In this document: positions 52,937 to 61,007 of the stretch, piece after piece
Position numbering within the stretch: the first letter of the stretch is position 1
Layout: the number at the start of each line of letters is the position of its first letter
From: Flavobacterium resistens
Lineage (GTDB): Bacteria; Bacteroidota; Bacteroidia; Flavobacteriales; Flavobacteriaceae
Length of the DNA: 64,000 nucleotides
NCBI RefSeq assembly: GCF_900182645.1
Contig: NZ_FXTA01000001.1
Span: 682,001-746,000 of the forward strand
Direction of reading: 5' to 3'
The notes under the pieces: model-generated
Told to the model about the DNA's origin: nothing
The model's database searches: none
Seen by the model: the letters and a program-made list of their open reading frames with translations, nothing else
Made by a program: the position numbers and the translations under genes

Positions 52937-53244
52937 TAAAATCATTCTAAAAAACAAAATGCTTTTCTTCTTTGAATAGAATAAAAGCACGACGTTTTTT
53001 TGCCCAAAACGCATTTTATTTTAATCTAAATTTACTCCTTTTTAAATCTTTTGAAGACCTCTTTAATAGAATCTTCAATTTTGATTATCTACTATTACGA
53101 TTTCATTCTGTTTTTTGTAACCCAAATTTCACATTTTGTTACAAAATAAACGATTCTTCAAATTTTGTTAATGTACAATTGGCATTCAATTTGTTTGTTT
53201 AACTTTGTGAATTCAGTACTAAATAAAAATAATTTTAATATAAT
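52937..53244. other. Gene-free gap with promoter
   Basis: 308 bases without a convincing gene; the plus-strand frame at 52972-53202 starts with a poor codon and has phenylalanine-rich AT-derived content. The useful content is the thioredoxin gene promoter at 53179-53207. Confidence 0.6.
53179..53207 (+). promoter_or_regulatory. Promoter of the thioredoxin lipoprotein and tpiA
   Basis: TTG (53179-53181) and TAACTTTG (53200-53207), spacing 18, an exact match. The thioredoxin-like gene begins at 53245. Confidence 0.72.
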
Positions 53245-53745
53245 ATGAAACAATTAGCCCTAGTCGTTATTGCGTTTATTACATTTTCATGCTCTCAGGC
53301 TCAGAAAAAAGAATTTTCAAAAGAAGCCTTGTCTGAAAAATTATTAGCTTCAGATGGAAGCCAGGTTGCCTTCAAAAGCATTTTGAAAAAATACAAAGGA
53401 AAAACTTTAGTTATTGAAGTTTGGGCTTCATGGTGTGGTGATTGTGTAAAAGCAATGCCAAAAGTAAAAGAATTACAAGCCAATAATCCAGATGTATCTT
53501 ATTTATTCATTTCTGCTGATAAAACAGCTGATAAATGGAAAGCTGGAATCGAAAAACATGAATTAAAAGGCGATCATTACATGATGAATGACGGAATGAA
53601 AGGCTTATTCGGAAAAGCGATCGACTTAGATTGGATTCCACGTTACATCATCGTTGATAAAAAAGGAAATATAGTGCTTTACCGCGCTATTGAAACTGAT
53701 TTTGATAAAATCAACGAAGCTTTGAAAGGTTTAAAACAAGCTTAA
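53245..53745 (+). CDS. TlpA-like thioredoxin-fold lipoprotein
   Basis: A 166-residue lipoprotein (lipobox FITFSC, Cys at about 14) with a thioredoxin fold. The active site is WCGDC (about residues 63-67), unlike WCGPC of cytoplasmic thioredoxin; the cis-Pro segment is WIPRYIIVDKKGN. It should act as a periplasmic thiol-disulfide oxidoreductase. tpiA follows after 45 bases. Confidence 0.88.
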   Translation: MKQLALVVIAFITFSCSQAQKKEFSKEALSEKLLASDGSQVAFKSILKKYKGKTLVIEVWASWCGDCVKAMPKVKELQANNPDVSYLFISADKTADKWKAGIEKHELKGDHYMMNDGMKGLFGKAIDLDWIPRYIIVDKKGNIVLYRAIETDFDKINEALKGLKQA

Positions 53746-53790
53746 TTACTTTAAAAACAAAAAATTAAAAGAATAATAAAAACTACCAAA

Positions 53791-54543
53791 ATGAGAAAAT
53801 CGATTGTTGCAGGAAACTGGAAAATGCATAAAAATGCTGCACAGACTGAAGAATTATTAAACGAATTAATTGCTAAAATTCCAGCAAAAACGAATGCACA
53901 AGTAATTGTAGCGCCAACTTTTGTAAACTTACAAGCTGCTGCTACAAAATTAAAAAATACAACTATCGGAGTTTCTGCTCAAAATGTTCACCAAGCTGAA
54001 GGTGGTGCTTTTACTGGAGAAATTTCTGCAGATATGTTGACAAGCATTGGTGTTAATACAGTAATTTTAGGTCACTCTGAGCGCAGAGCTATTTTCCACG
54101 AAACTGATGCATTAATCGCAAACAAAGTTGATACTGCATTGAAACATGATATGACAGTAATTTTCTGTTTTGGTGAAGAATTAAAAGATCGTCAATCTGG
54201 AAATCATTTCAATATTGTTGAAAACCAATTACGTGATGGTGTTTTCCATATTGCAAAAGAATCTTGGTCGAAAATTGTTTTGGCTTACGAACCAGTTTGG
54301 GCTATTGGAACCGGAGAAACTGCATCACCAGAGCAAGCTCAGGAAATGCACGAATTTATCAGAGAAGTTATCCGTAAAGCTTTTGGAGCTGAAATCGCTG
54401 ATGAAGTTTCTATTTTATATGGTGGTTCAGTTAAACCAGACAACGCTAAAGAAATTTTCTCTAAACCAGACGTTGACGGAGGTTTAATTGGAGGTGCAGC
54501 TTTAAAAGCTGATGATTTCTTAGCAATTGTAACGGCTATCTAA
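53791..54543 (+). CDS. tpiA: Triosephosphate isomerase
   Basis: A 250-residue TIM barrel. Catalytic residues: Asn9 and Lys11 (GNWKMHK), His95 (LGHSERR), Glu167 (AYEPVWAIGTG). Phosphate loop GGSVKPDNA and GGLIGGAAL. It interconverts dihydroxyacetone phosphate and glyceraldehyde 3-phosphate. Its terminator is at 54576. Confidence 0.98.
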   Translation: MRKSIVAGNWKMHKNAAQTEELLNELIAKIPAKTNAQVIVAPTFVNLQAAATKLKNTTIGVSAQNVHQAEGGAFTGEISADMLTSIGVNTVILGHSERRAIFHETDALIANKVDTALKHDMTVIFCFGEELKDRQSGNHFNIVENQLRDGVFHIAKESWSKIVLAYEPVWAIGTGETASPEQAQEMHEFIREVIRKAFGAEIADEVSILYGGSVKPDNAKEIFSKPDVDGGLIGGAALKADDFLAIVTAI

Positions 54544-54575
54544 TTAAAATTTTAGATTTTAAAATCAAGCTTTAT

Positions 54576-54612
54576 AAAAAAGCGTTCGCCACGGCGTACG
54601 CTTTTTGTTTTT
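54576..54612 (+). terminator. Terminator after tpiA
   Basis: AAAAAGCGTTCGCC (54577-54590) pairs with GGCGTACGCTTTTT with one mismatch, then a T-run. It lies 33 bases past the stop. Confidence 0.85.
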
Positions 54613-54674
54613 TAAATTATTCTTAAATTAAGAATGTTCTTTGAGTTTTTTAGACAACTTCTGCTTTCTATTCT

Positions 54675-54682
54675 TACCTTTG
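54675..54682 (+). promoter_or_regulatory. -7 box of prmA
   Basis: TACCTTTG matches the consensus and sits 14 bases before the ATG at 54697. This close spacing argues against the longer in-frame start at 54634. Confidence 0.5.
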
Positions 54683-54696
54683 CAAAAATTTTTTTT

Positions 54697-55530
54697 ATGT
54701 CAAATATATATTTAGGATATCATTTTACGATTGAGCCAAAAGAACTAGGATCAGAAATTTTAGTGGCAGAATTAGGCGAAAAAGCGTTTGAAAGTTTTAC
54801 AGAAACAGAAAACGGAATTTCGGCTTTTGTGAAGAAAGATTTATGGGACGAAAATATTCTGGATGATATTTATATTTTACAGTCTGAAGAATTTAAAATT
54901 GAATATACTATTGAAGAAATCGATCAGGTAAACTGGAACGAAGAATGGGAAAAGAATTTTGAACCAATTGATGTAGACGGAAAATGTCATGTTCGCGCTC
55001 CTTTTCACCCAAAAACAGATGCCGAATTTGATATTTTAATTGAACCAAAGATGAGTTTTGGAACTGGTCATCACGAGACAACTCACATGATGATCCAACA
55101 TTTATTAGAAATGGATGTTAAAGGTCTGAAAACTCTTGATATGGGATGCGGAACAGCTATTTTGGCCATTTTAGCCGAAATGAAAGGCGCTGAACCAATT
55201 GATGCAATTGATATTGACAATTGGTGTTATTTAAACTCTATCGAAAATGCTGAACGCAATAATTGCAAACATATCAGCGTTTATGAGGGCGATGCAGCTT
55301 TATTAGCAGGTAAAAAATACGATTTGATTATTGCCAATATCAATAGAAATATTTTACTAAATGATATGCAAGCGTATGTCGATTCTTTGAACCCAAAAGG
55401 AATTATATTATTCAGCGGTTTTTATGAAGAAGACATTCCGTTTATCGATGCATCCTGCGTTGAAAAAGGGTTAACGTATGTTAAAAAATTTCAAAGAAAT
55501 AATTGGGTTTCATTAAAATACGTAAATTAG
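54697..55530 (+). CDS. prmA: Ribosomal protein L11 methyltransferase
   Basis: A 277-residue SAM-dependent methyltransferase of ribosomal protein L11. The start at 54697 (MSNIYLGYHF) fits the family and the promoter; an upstream ATG at 54634 lies before the -7 box. The N-terminal substrate domain is followed by the SAM motif LDMGCGTAILAILAEMKGA, post I motif DAIDIDNWC, and IIANINRNIL (the catalytic NIN segment). Confidence 0.93.
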   Translation: MSNIYLGYHFTIEPKELGSEILVAELGEKAFESFTETENGISAFVKKDLWDENILDDIYILQSEEFKIEYTIEEIDQVNWNEEWEKNFEPIDVDGKCHVRAPFHPKTDAEFDILIEPKMSFGTGHHETTHMMIQHLLEMDVKGLKTLDMGCGTAILAILAEMKGAEPIDAIDIDNWCYLNSIENAERNNCKHISVYEGDAALLAGKKYDLIIANINRNILLNDMQAYVDSLNPKGIILFSGFYEEDIPFIDASCVEKGLTYVKKFQRNNWVSLKYVN

Positions 55531-55562
55531 TCACAAGTTACAAAGTACAAAAACCAAATGAG

Positions 55563-55838
55563 ATGAGTACTAAAGAAAAAGTAAAAGAAAGAGTTCGCGA
55601 GAAGGAAGCAACAGTTTTCAATAACGAAATTATTGTTTATAATGACGATGTAAACACTTTTGATCATGTAATTGATACTTTAATGCGTGTTTGCAGCCAT
55701 ACCGCAGAACAAGCAGAACAATGTTCCTTAATTGTACATTACAACGGAAAATGCACTGTAAAAACGGGTCCGCTTGACAAGTTAAAACCGCAATGCACAC
55801 AACTTTTAGAAGCTGGATTGAGCGCCGAGATTGTTTAA
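55563..55838 (+). CDS. clpS: ATP-dependent Clp protease adaptor ClpS
   Basis: A 91-residue adaptor; start chosen at the ATG 55563 (MSTKEKVKERVREKEA), as an upstream in-frame TTG overlaps prmA's stop region. The core has VYNDDVNTFDHVIDTLMRVC, HTAEQAEQ and IVHYNGKCTV. ClpS delivers N-degron substrates to ClpA/ClpC-type unfoldases. It lies 32 bases after prmA. Confidence 0.95.
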   Translation: MSTKEKVKERVREKEATVFNNEIIVYNDDVNTFDHVIDTLMRVCSHTAEQAEQCSLIVHYNGKCTVKTGPLDKLKPQCTQLLEAGLSAEIV

Positions 55839-55851
55839 TCGCAAATAATTT

Positions 55852-55902
55852 AAAAAGCATTCTATTTTATTCTATATTTGGATAAAATAGAATGCTTTTT
55901 TT
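55852..55902 (+). terminator. clpS terminator whose loop holds the -7 box of the next gene
   Basis: Perfect 19-bp stem, 55852-55870 with 55882-55900, with an 11-base loop and T-tail. The loop contains TATATTTG (55873-55880), an exact TAnnTTTG match. The ATG of the next gene follows directly at 55903, so RNA from this element would have a leader of about 15 bases. Confidence 0.85.
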
Positions 55903-57186
55903 ATGGAAGAATACGGAAAAATATTAATCATTGCGATGCCTATTTTTTTGGCCTTAATTATTATTGAAAAAATTTACGGCATTTATAAAAAAAATGACAC
56001 TGCGCCTTTAATTGACAGCGTATCGAGCATCAGTTCCGGAATCACAAATTCAGTAAAAGATGTTTTGGGACTTAGCATTACTTTTCTTTCCTATGAATGG
56101 CTGGTTTCTAAAATTGCTTTACAACATTTAGAACCAAGTGTTCTCTCCTATTTTATTGCTTTTTTTGTAATTGATTTTTATGGTTACTGGAGTCATCGCT
56201 TAGCACATCAAATCAATTTTCTTTGGAACAAACATGCAATTCATCACAGCAGTGAAGAGTTTAATCTTGCCTGTGCGCTTCGCCAGCCAATTGCAAGCTT
56301 GGTAAATCTGTTTACTTTTTTGCTGATTCCTGCAGCGCTTTTGGGAGTTCCGGCTTCTGTAATTGCCATTACGCTTCCTTTGCATTTATTTTTGCAGTTT
56401 TGGTATCACACCAAACACATCAACAAAATGGGATTTTTGGAGCATATTATCGTGACGCCATCACATCATCGTGTGCATCATGCTATAAACCCGGAATATT
56501 TAGATAAAAACCATTCGCAGATTTTTATTTTTTGGGATAAACTGTTTGGCACTTTCCAAGCAGAATTAGACGAGGTTCCACCGGTTTTTGGAATTACCAG
56601 GCCAGCAAATACCTGGAATCCAATTAAAATTAACTTTCAGCATTTAACGCTTCTTATCAAAGATGCTTGGCGTGCCGAAAACTGGAAAGACAAATTAACA
56701 ATTTGGTTTAAACCAACTGGCTGGAGACCAGAAAATTTTGAAGAAAAATATCCCGTAAATAAAATCGAAAATGTATTCGACTTTGAAAAATACGGAACTC
56801 AAAACTCTCAAAAACTTATTTATTGGTCGGTTGCACAAGTCTTGATTACGCTTTTGTTTGTGAGTTATCTTTTTGACAATATTGCCAAAATTGGTTTACC
56901 AAACATCTTCATTTATGGATTTTTTATTTTTATAACAATTTATAGCTACAGCGAGTTAATGGACAAAAGTAAATATGCAGTTTTTTGGGAAGGATTTCGT
57001 TTTAGTACAGCTGCAGCAATTATAGTTTACAATGGTGACTGGTTTGGCTTAAATACAGTTTTTTCATTAAGTAATTTTGTCATTTTAATTTATTTAGGTT
57101 TATCATTTTTAACCACAATATATTTTGTAACCGTTGATTTTAAAAATAACCAAAACCAAACCATAAACTCACTCAACCCCTTATGA
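55903..57186 (+). CDS. Alkylglycerol monooxygenase-like fatty acid hydroxylase family protein
   Basis: A 427-residue membrane protein of the sterol desaturase/fatty acid hydroxylase family. Three His clusters match its diiron site: His98 and His102 (HRLAH), His111/114/115 (HAIHH), and His188/189/192/193 (SHHRVHH), followed by NHSQIFIFWDKLFGTF. Helices surround these, and a C-terminal membrane domain (about 300-415) gives the length of TMEM195-type alkylglycerol monooxygenase, which cleaves ether lipids with a tetrahydropterin. It overlaps the lysoplasmalogenase-like gene by 4 bases (ATGA), supporting a shared ether-lipid role. Confidence 0.8.
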   Translation: MEEYGKILIIAMPIFLALIIIEKIYGIYKKNDTAPLIDSVSSISSGITNSVKDVLGLSITFLSYEWLVSKIALQHLEPSVLSYFIAFFVIDFYGYWSHRLAHQINFLWNKHAIHHSSEEFNLACALRQPIASLVNLFTFLLIPAALLGVPASVIAITLPLHLFLQFWYHTKHINKMGFLEHIIVTPSHHRVHHAINPEYLDKNHSQIFIFWDKLFGTFQAELDEVPPVFGITRPANTWNPIKINFQHLTLLIKDAWRAENWKDKLTIWFKPTGWRPENFEEKYPVNKIENVFDFEKYGTQNSQKLIYWSVAQVLITLLFVSYLFDNIAKIGLPNIFIYGFFIFITIYSYSELMDKSKYAVFWEGFRFSTAAAIIVYNGDWFGLNTVFSLSNFVILIYLGLSFLTTIYFVTVDFKNNQNQTINSLNPL

Positions 57187-57860
57187 GAAACGCTACCTAT
57201 TTTAAAATTTACATCGCATTTTGCCTCGTATACCTCATTGTTTTACTTTTGGGGTATGAAAACTTAGATTTGTTTTTAAAACCAATTTTAATTCCGCTAT
57301 TGAGTTTCGGAATTTATTTTTACAGAACATTCCCAACAAAAAACATTCTGTTGCTTGCGCTGCTTTTTTCATGGATAGGTGATGTAATTTTACTTTTTAC
57401 TGATTTAGGCGAAATTTACTTTATTTTAGGATTGATTGCTTTTCTTATTTCACATATTACTTATTGCGTTTTGTTCAACAAACAGAATAGAAGGCAAGTC
57501 AAGAGAAACTTAGTATTTTTTGGAATTGGAAGTGTTGTAATTGCCCTTTATTTAGTTGGAATGCTTTCGCTTTTATTACCCACTTTAGGCGATTTGCAAA
57601 TTCCGGTAATAGTATATGCAAGTGTCATTTCAATTATGCTTTTATTTGCTTTTAATGGCTACTTAATCTGGGAAAAACGAGGAAGTTTATATGTTTTTTC
57701 AGGAGCAGCGGTATTTGTCATTTCTGATAGTATTTTGGCCATAAACAAATTCTACACACCAATTGAAAAAAGTTCATTTTTCATTATGCTTACTTATCTT
57801 GTGGCACAATATCTGATTGTAATTGGAATATTGAAACTGAATCCCAAAAAGGCAGAATAA
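57183..57860 (+). CDS. YhhN-family lysoplasmalogenase-like membrane protein
   Basis: A 225-residue protein with about 8 transmembrane helices. The YhhN/TMEM86 pattern is clear: LFLKPILIPLL, ALLFSWIGDVILLF with the catalytic-region Asp, and VFVISDSILAINKFY with the second Asp. The family hydrolyses the vinyl ether bond of lysoplasmalogens. Coupled by a 4-base overlap to the alkylglycerol monooxygenase-like gene. A divergent relative may be at 14395-15090. Confidence 0.88.
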   Translation: MRNATYFKIYIAFCLVYLIVLLLGYENLDLFLKPILIPLLSFGIYFYRTFPTKNILLLALLFSWIGDVILLFTDLGEIYFILGLIAFLISHITYCVLFNKQNRRQVKRNLVFFGIGSVVIALYLVGMLSLLLPTLGDLQIPVIVYASVISIMLLFAFNGYLIWEKRGSLYVFSGAAVFVISDSILAINKFYTPIEKSSFFIMLTYLVAQYLIVIGILKLNPKKAE

Positions 57861-57927
57861 CATTTATAGATTTAAAATCTTTAAAATGATTTATCTGATA
57901 GCTGTTAGCAGTGACGGAAAAACCTTT

Positions 57928-57935
57928 TAAATTTG
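57928..57935 (+). promoter_or_regulatory. -7 box of the lipoprotein gene
   Basis: TAAATTTG matches the consensus, 21 bases before the ATG at 57957. A TTA at 57905-57907 is 20 bases upstream and may serve as the -33 element. Confidence 0.5.
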
Positions 57936-57956
57936 CATGACAAAAAAAGCATAACC

Positions 57957-58409
57957 ATGAAAAAAATATTCATCTTTTTAATTTTATTAATCAGTGCAAC
58001 TTCTTGTATTAGTACAAAATCGACATTAAAAAATGTAGATGATAATGCTCCTGATTTAATTTTGAAGAAAGACAATACGTTTGCCATTACACTTTTTGCC
58101 AAAGACAAAAAATATGGCTACGATCCTGATTATCCCATAAATATTTTCTACCGAAATACTAAAGACGAAGCTTTGAATGAAACTCGTTTTCTAAATGCGC
58201 TTGCTGGTCCTGCAGGTGAAAAAATCACTTATAAACGATTAGAAACATGTTGTCCGTTTCCAACAAAAAGAAGCGATATGGGTGCAGGATTTTTAAATGT
58301 TTATGAATTAACGTGGGAAGGACAAAAAAAACCTGTGATACTTTATTTAAACATTTATGAAAAAGGAATTCTAATGGTTCCGATGGGATTGAGTTTGAAA
58401 CAGAATTAA
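57957..58409 (+). CDS. Lipoprotein of unknown function, upstream of kdsA
   Basis: A 150-residue lipoprotein; the start is the ATG at 57957 (MKKIFIFLILLISATSC, Cys17), as the in-frame upstream TTG overlaps the -7 box. A conserved-looking middle reads PDLILKKDNTFAITLFAKDKKYGYDPDYPIN, FLNALAGPAGEKITY and ETCCPFPTKRSDMGAGFLNVYEL. I recall such proteins sometimes annotated as Kdo-8-phosphate aldolase; there is no TIM barrel here, so that name would be wrong. Function unknown. Confidence 0.75.
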   Translation: MKKIFIFLILLISATSCISTKSTLKNVDDNAPDLILKKDNTFAITLFAKDKKYGYDPDYPINIFYRNTKDEALNETRFLNALAGPAGEKITYKRLETCCPFPTKRSDMGAGFLNVYELTWEGQKKPVILYLNIYEKGILMVPMGLSLKQN

Positions 58410-58462
58410 ATATTACTATTCGAATTTTATACTTAAGAAAGTTATTCTCTCATAAAATATTT

Positions 58463-58885
58463 ATGACATTAAATAGAAAAGAATTAATACATCCAATATT
58501 TCATTTACTATTTATCTCAGCTCCAATAATTGGGCTGATTTTTGATTATCATTCTGATTTTTCTGAAAAAGCATTGTTTGTTTGTTTCATTTTAATTTTC
58601 CTAAATAGTAGTGATTCTGTGAAATTAAAAGGAAGCGAAATAATTCGTGGAATTCATCTTTCTCCATTTGGTTTTATAAAAATAAAAAAACGAATGGCAT
58701 TAAGTGATATTAAAGAATTGAGTATTCATAAAAATGAAAAAAAATACTGTGAGATTATAGCTGTCTCTGATAATGATTTTTTAATTATTAAAACTATTGC
58801 TAATAGAATTCCTGCTGAAGAAGAATTGAAAGAAATTCAAACTAAGATAAACTCCAAAAAACAGCTTATCCAAAACTTAAATTAA
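58463..58885 (+). CDS. Small two-helix membrane protein of unknown function
   Basis: A 140-residue protein with two hydrophobic helices near the N-terminus (about 12-50; LIHPIFHLLFISAPIIGLIFDYHSDF, KALFVCFILIFLNSSD) and a soluble C-terminal part with KIKKRMALSDIKELSIHKNEK, resembling PH-like or bacterial membrane-proximal domains in composition. No family recognised. Confidence 0.6.
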   Translation: MTLNRKELIHPIFHLLFISAPIIGLIFDYHSDFSEKALFVCFILIFLNSSDSVKLKGSEIIRGIHLSPFGFIKIKKRMALSDIKELSIHKNEKKYCEIIAVSDNDFLIIKTIANRIPAEEELKEIQTKINSKKQLIQNLN

Positions 58886-58960
58886 CTTAATTTCTCATAA
58901 TTCTACTAAATTTAGCCCTGATAGAAGTGGAAATCATTTTTCTCTAAAACTTATTTTTTC

Positions 58961-59062
58961 CTGGTTGGGCAGAGCGACCGGAGGAAGCTCCTGAACAGAC
59001 TTTGGAAAAAAAGTTGTAGAAAAAAATATTGAAACCAATAGCAGCCCCGATAGCTATCGGGG
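58961..59062. repeat. Intergenic repeat-like block ending in an 18-bp palindrome
   Basis: CCCCGATAGCTATCGGGG (59045-59062) is a perfect 18-bp palindrome whose core CGATAGCTATCG recurs at 43980-43991. It is preceded by a non-coding block (58961-59044) with GAGCGACCGGAGGAAGCTCC, including a GGAG-GAAG-CTCC mini-hairpin (58980-58991). The block resembles intergenic repeats I associate with Flavobacterium; copy number elsewhere cannot be judged here. Confidence 0.7.
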
Positions 59063-59109
59063 TTCATAAAATAATCTTAAATCTTAATCCTAAACTCATA
59101 AATCATAAC

Positions 59110-59117
59110 TACCTTTG
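59110..59117 (+). promoter_or_regulatory. -7 box of kdsA
   Basis: TACCTTTG matches the consensus exactly and lies 20 bases before the kdsA ATG at 59138. It rules out the in-frame GTG at 59120 as start, since transcription would begin about there. Confidence 0.55.
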
Positions 59118-59137
59118 CAGTGCAAAAAAATAATTTT

Positions 59138-59956
59138 ATGAACTTACAACATATTCCACAAATTAAGCATACTGACAGCGGAAATTTCTTTTTATTGGCG
59201 GGGCCTTGTGCTATCGAAGGAGAAGAAATGGCGCTGAGAATTGCTGAAAAATTAGTTGGTATTACCGACAATCTTCAGATTCCTTATGTGTTTAAAGGAT
59301 CTTTTAAAAAAGCAAACCGTTCTAGAATTGACAGTTTTTCTGGAATTGGAGATGAAAAAGCTTTAAAAATATTAAGAAAAGTTTCAGAAACTTTTCACGT
59401 TCCAACTGTAACTGATATTCACACAAACGAAGATGCTGATATGGCAGCGCAGTACGTTGATGTATTGCAAATACCGGCTTTCTTGGTTCGTCAGACTGAT
59501 CTTGTTGTTGCTGCGGCAAATACAGGAAAAACGGTTAACTTGAAAAAAGGGCAATTTATGAGTCCGGAAAGCATGAAACATGCTGTTCAAAAAGTTTTAG
59601 ACTGTAATAATGAAAACGTAATGGTTACTGATCGTGGTACTATGTTTGGCTACCAGGACATGATTGTTGATTTTAGAGGTATTCCTACTATGCAGCAATA
59701 TGCTTCTACAGTTTTGGATGTAACGCATTCTCTACAACAACCAAATCAAACTGCAGGTGTTACAGGCGGAAGACCTGATATGATTGAAACGGTTGCTAAA
59801 GCGGGTATTGCAGTTGGTGTTGACGGTATTTTTATCGAAACACATTTTGATCCTGCTAATGCAAAAAGTGATGGTGCCAATATGCTTCATTTAGACTATT
59901 TTGAAGGTTTGATGACAAAATTAGTTGCTATTAGAAAAACAGTTAACTCATTCTAA
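59138..59956 (+). CDS. kdsA: 3-deoxy-8-phosphooctulonate synthase, metal-dependent type
   Basis: A 272-residue TIM-barrel enzyme making Kdo-8-phosphate from PEP and arabinose 5-phosphate for lipopolysaccharide. The start is ATG 59138 (MNLQHIPQIKHTDSG). The AGPCAIEG segment has Cys (residue 24) where non-metal enzymes have Asn, which places it in the divalent-metal class. Other motifs: GSFKKANRSRIDSFSGIG, TDIHTNEDA, GVTGGRPDMIET, ETHFDPANAKSDGANML. Confidence 0.96.
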   Translation: MNLQHIPQIKHTDSGNFFLLAGPCAIEGEEMALRIAEKLVGITDNLQIPYVFKGSFKKANRSRIDSFSGIGDEKALKILRKVSETFHVPTVTDIHTNEDADMAAQYVDVLQIPAFLVRQTDLVVAAANTGKTVNLKKGQFMSPESMKHAVQKVLDCNNENVMVTDRGTMFGYQDMIVDFRGIPTMQQYASTVLDVTHSLQQPNQTAGVTGGRPDMIETVAKAGIAVGVDGIFIETHFDPANAKSDGANMLHLDYFEGLMTKLVAIRKTVNSF

Positions 59957-59976
59957 ATTTATAATACTTAAGTTCT

Positions 59977-60882
59977 TTGAAAACAAAAATTTTATTTTTC
60001 CTTCTGGCTTGCGTTTCACTAAGCGCTTTTGCTCAGGAAGAAATTCCGGTACAAAAATACGCTGCACACAATAAAGGAAAATTCTTTGTGATGTGGGGTG
60101 GTAACAGAGAAAGTTACTCTAAATCTGATGTAAATTTCAGAGGTAAAGATTACAACTTTACAGTTGAGAACATGCAAGCTCATGATAAACCAAAAGGATG
60201 GCATGTAGATTATATCAATCCTGCAAATATGACTATTCCTCAAACGAATTTGAGATTGGGTTATTTTTTTAGTGATCATTATAGTGTTACAATTGGTGTT
60301 GACCACATGAAATATGTAATGTCACAAAATCAAATTGCTAACGTGAACGGAAACATCAATTTACCTGCAGATGATCCTGCATCAATTTACAATGGAAATT
60401 ACAATAACACACCTGTAGATATGTCTCAGGGAGGAGCTATAGAAGGCGGTTATAACAAAGGTGAAATAAATCCAAACGGTCCTGCTTTTTTAATGTATGA
60501 ACATACAGACGGTTTAAACTACATTAATACTGAGGTGGCGAGATTTGATGATGTTTCAAAATGGTTTGGATTGCCAAATATTGATAAAGTTCAGATTAAC
60601 TTAACCGAAGGTATTGGTGCTGGAGTTTTATATCCTAAAACCAATACTACAATTTTAGGTAAAGAACGTCACGATGATTTTCACGTTTCTGGTTATGGTG
60701 TTTCTGCAAAAGCTGGTTTAAACATTACCTTTTTTAAACATTTCTATGTTCAGGGAGAGTTAAAAGGTGGTTATATCAATATGCCAGATATTAAAACTAC
60801 AATGAGCAATGATGATAAGGCTTCTCAGCACTTTACTTATTTTCAACGAATTATTGCTGTTGGAGGAATTTTCAGAATCTAA
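59977..60882 (+). CDS. Outer membrane beta-barrel protein, TTG start
   Basis: A 301-residue protein that begins at a TTG (59977): an in-frame stop at 59962-59964 leaves no upstream ATG, and TTG opens an intact signal peptide KTKILFFLLACVSLSAFAQ. The mature part has amphipathic strands (YFFSDHYSVTIGVDHMKYVM, GVSAKAGLNITFFKHFYVQGELKGGYI) and a C-terminal strand IIAVGGIFRI typical of outer membrane barrels. It lies 20 bases after kdsA in the same operon, perhaps a linked envelope function. Family not recognised. Confidence 0.82.
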   Translation: MKTKILFFLLACVSLSAFAQEEIPVQKYAAHNKGKFFVMWGGNRESYSKSDVNFRGKDYNFTVENMQAHDKPKGWHVDYINPANMTIPQTNLRLGYFFSDHYSVTIGVDHMKYVMSQNQIANVNGNINLPADDPASIYNGNYNNTPVDMSQGGAIEGGYNKGEINPNGPAFLMYEHTDGLNYINTEVARFDDVSKWFGLPNIDKVQINLTEGIGAGVLYPKTNTTILGKERHDDFHVSGYGVSAKAGLNITFFKHFYVQGELKGGYINMPDIKTTMSNDDKASQHFTYFQRIIAVGGIFRI

Positions 60883-60904
60883 AAAGATTACTTTATAAAA
60901 TAAT

Positions 60905-60942
60905 AAAAGCAGAATTTCATTCATTTGAAATTCTGCTTTTTT
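60905..60942 (+). terminator. Terminator after the outer membrane protein
   Basis: Perfect 15-bp stem AAAAGCAGAATTTCA (60905-60919) with TGAAATTCTGCTTTT (60926-60940), loop of 6, then T-run. 23 bases after the stop. Confidence 0.92.
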
Positions 60943-61007
60943 GTTTGTGTTAATTCCGAATGAAAACTGAAGAATAAATTATACTTTTAAATTTTTAAAA
61001 TTTGAAT

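Noticed and set aside
52972..53202. 76-codon plus-strand open frame before the thioredoxin gene
   Set aside because: Phe/Asn-rich translation of AT-rich DNA, poor start codon, and it covers the real promoter.
54634..54696. Longer start of prmA (21 extra codons)
   Set aside because: The -7 box at 54675-54682 lies after that ATG, and the extra residues do not fit the family.
59120..59137. GTG start of kdsA six codons upstream
   Set aside because: It coincides with the expected transcription start; ATG at 59138 fits the family length.
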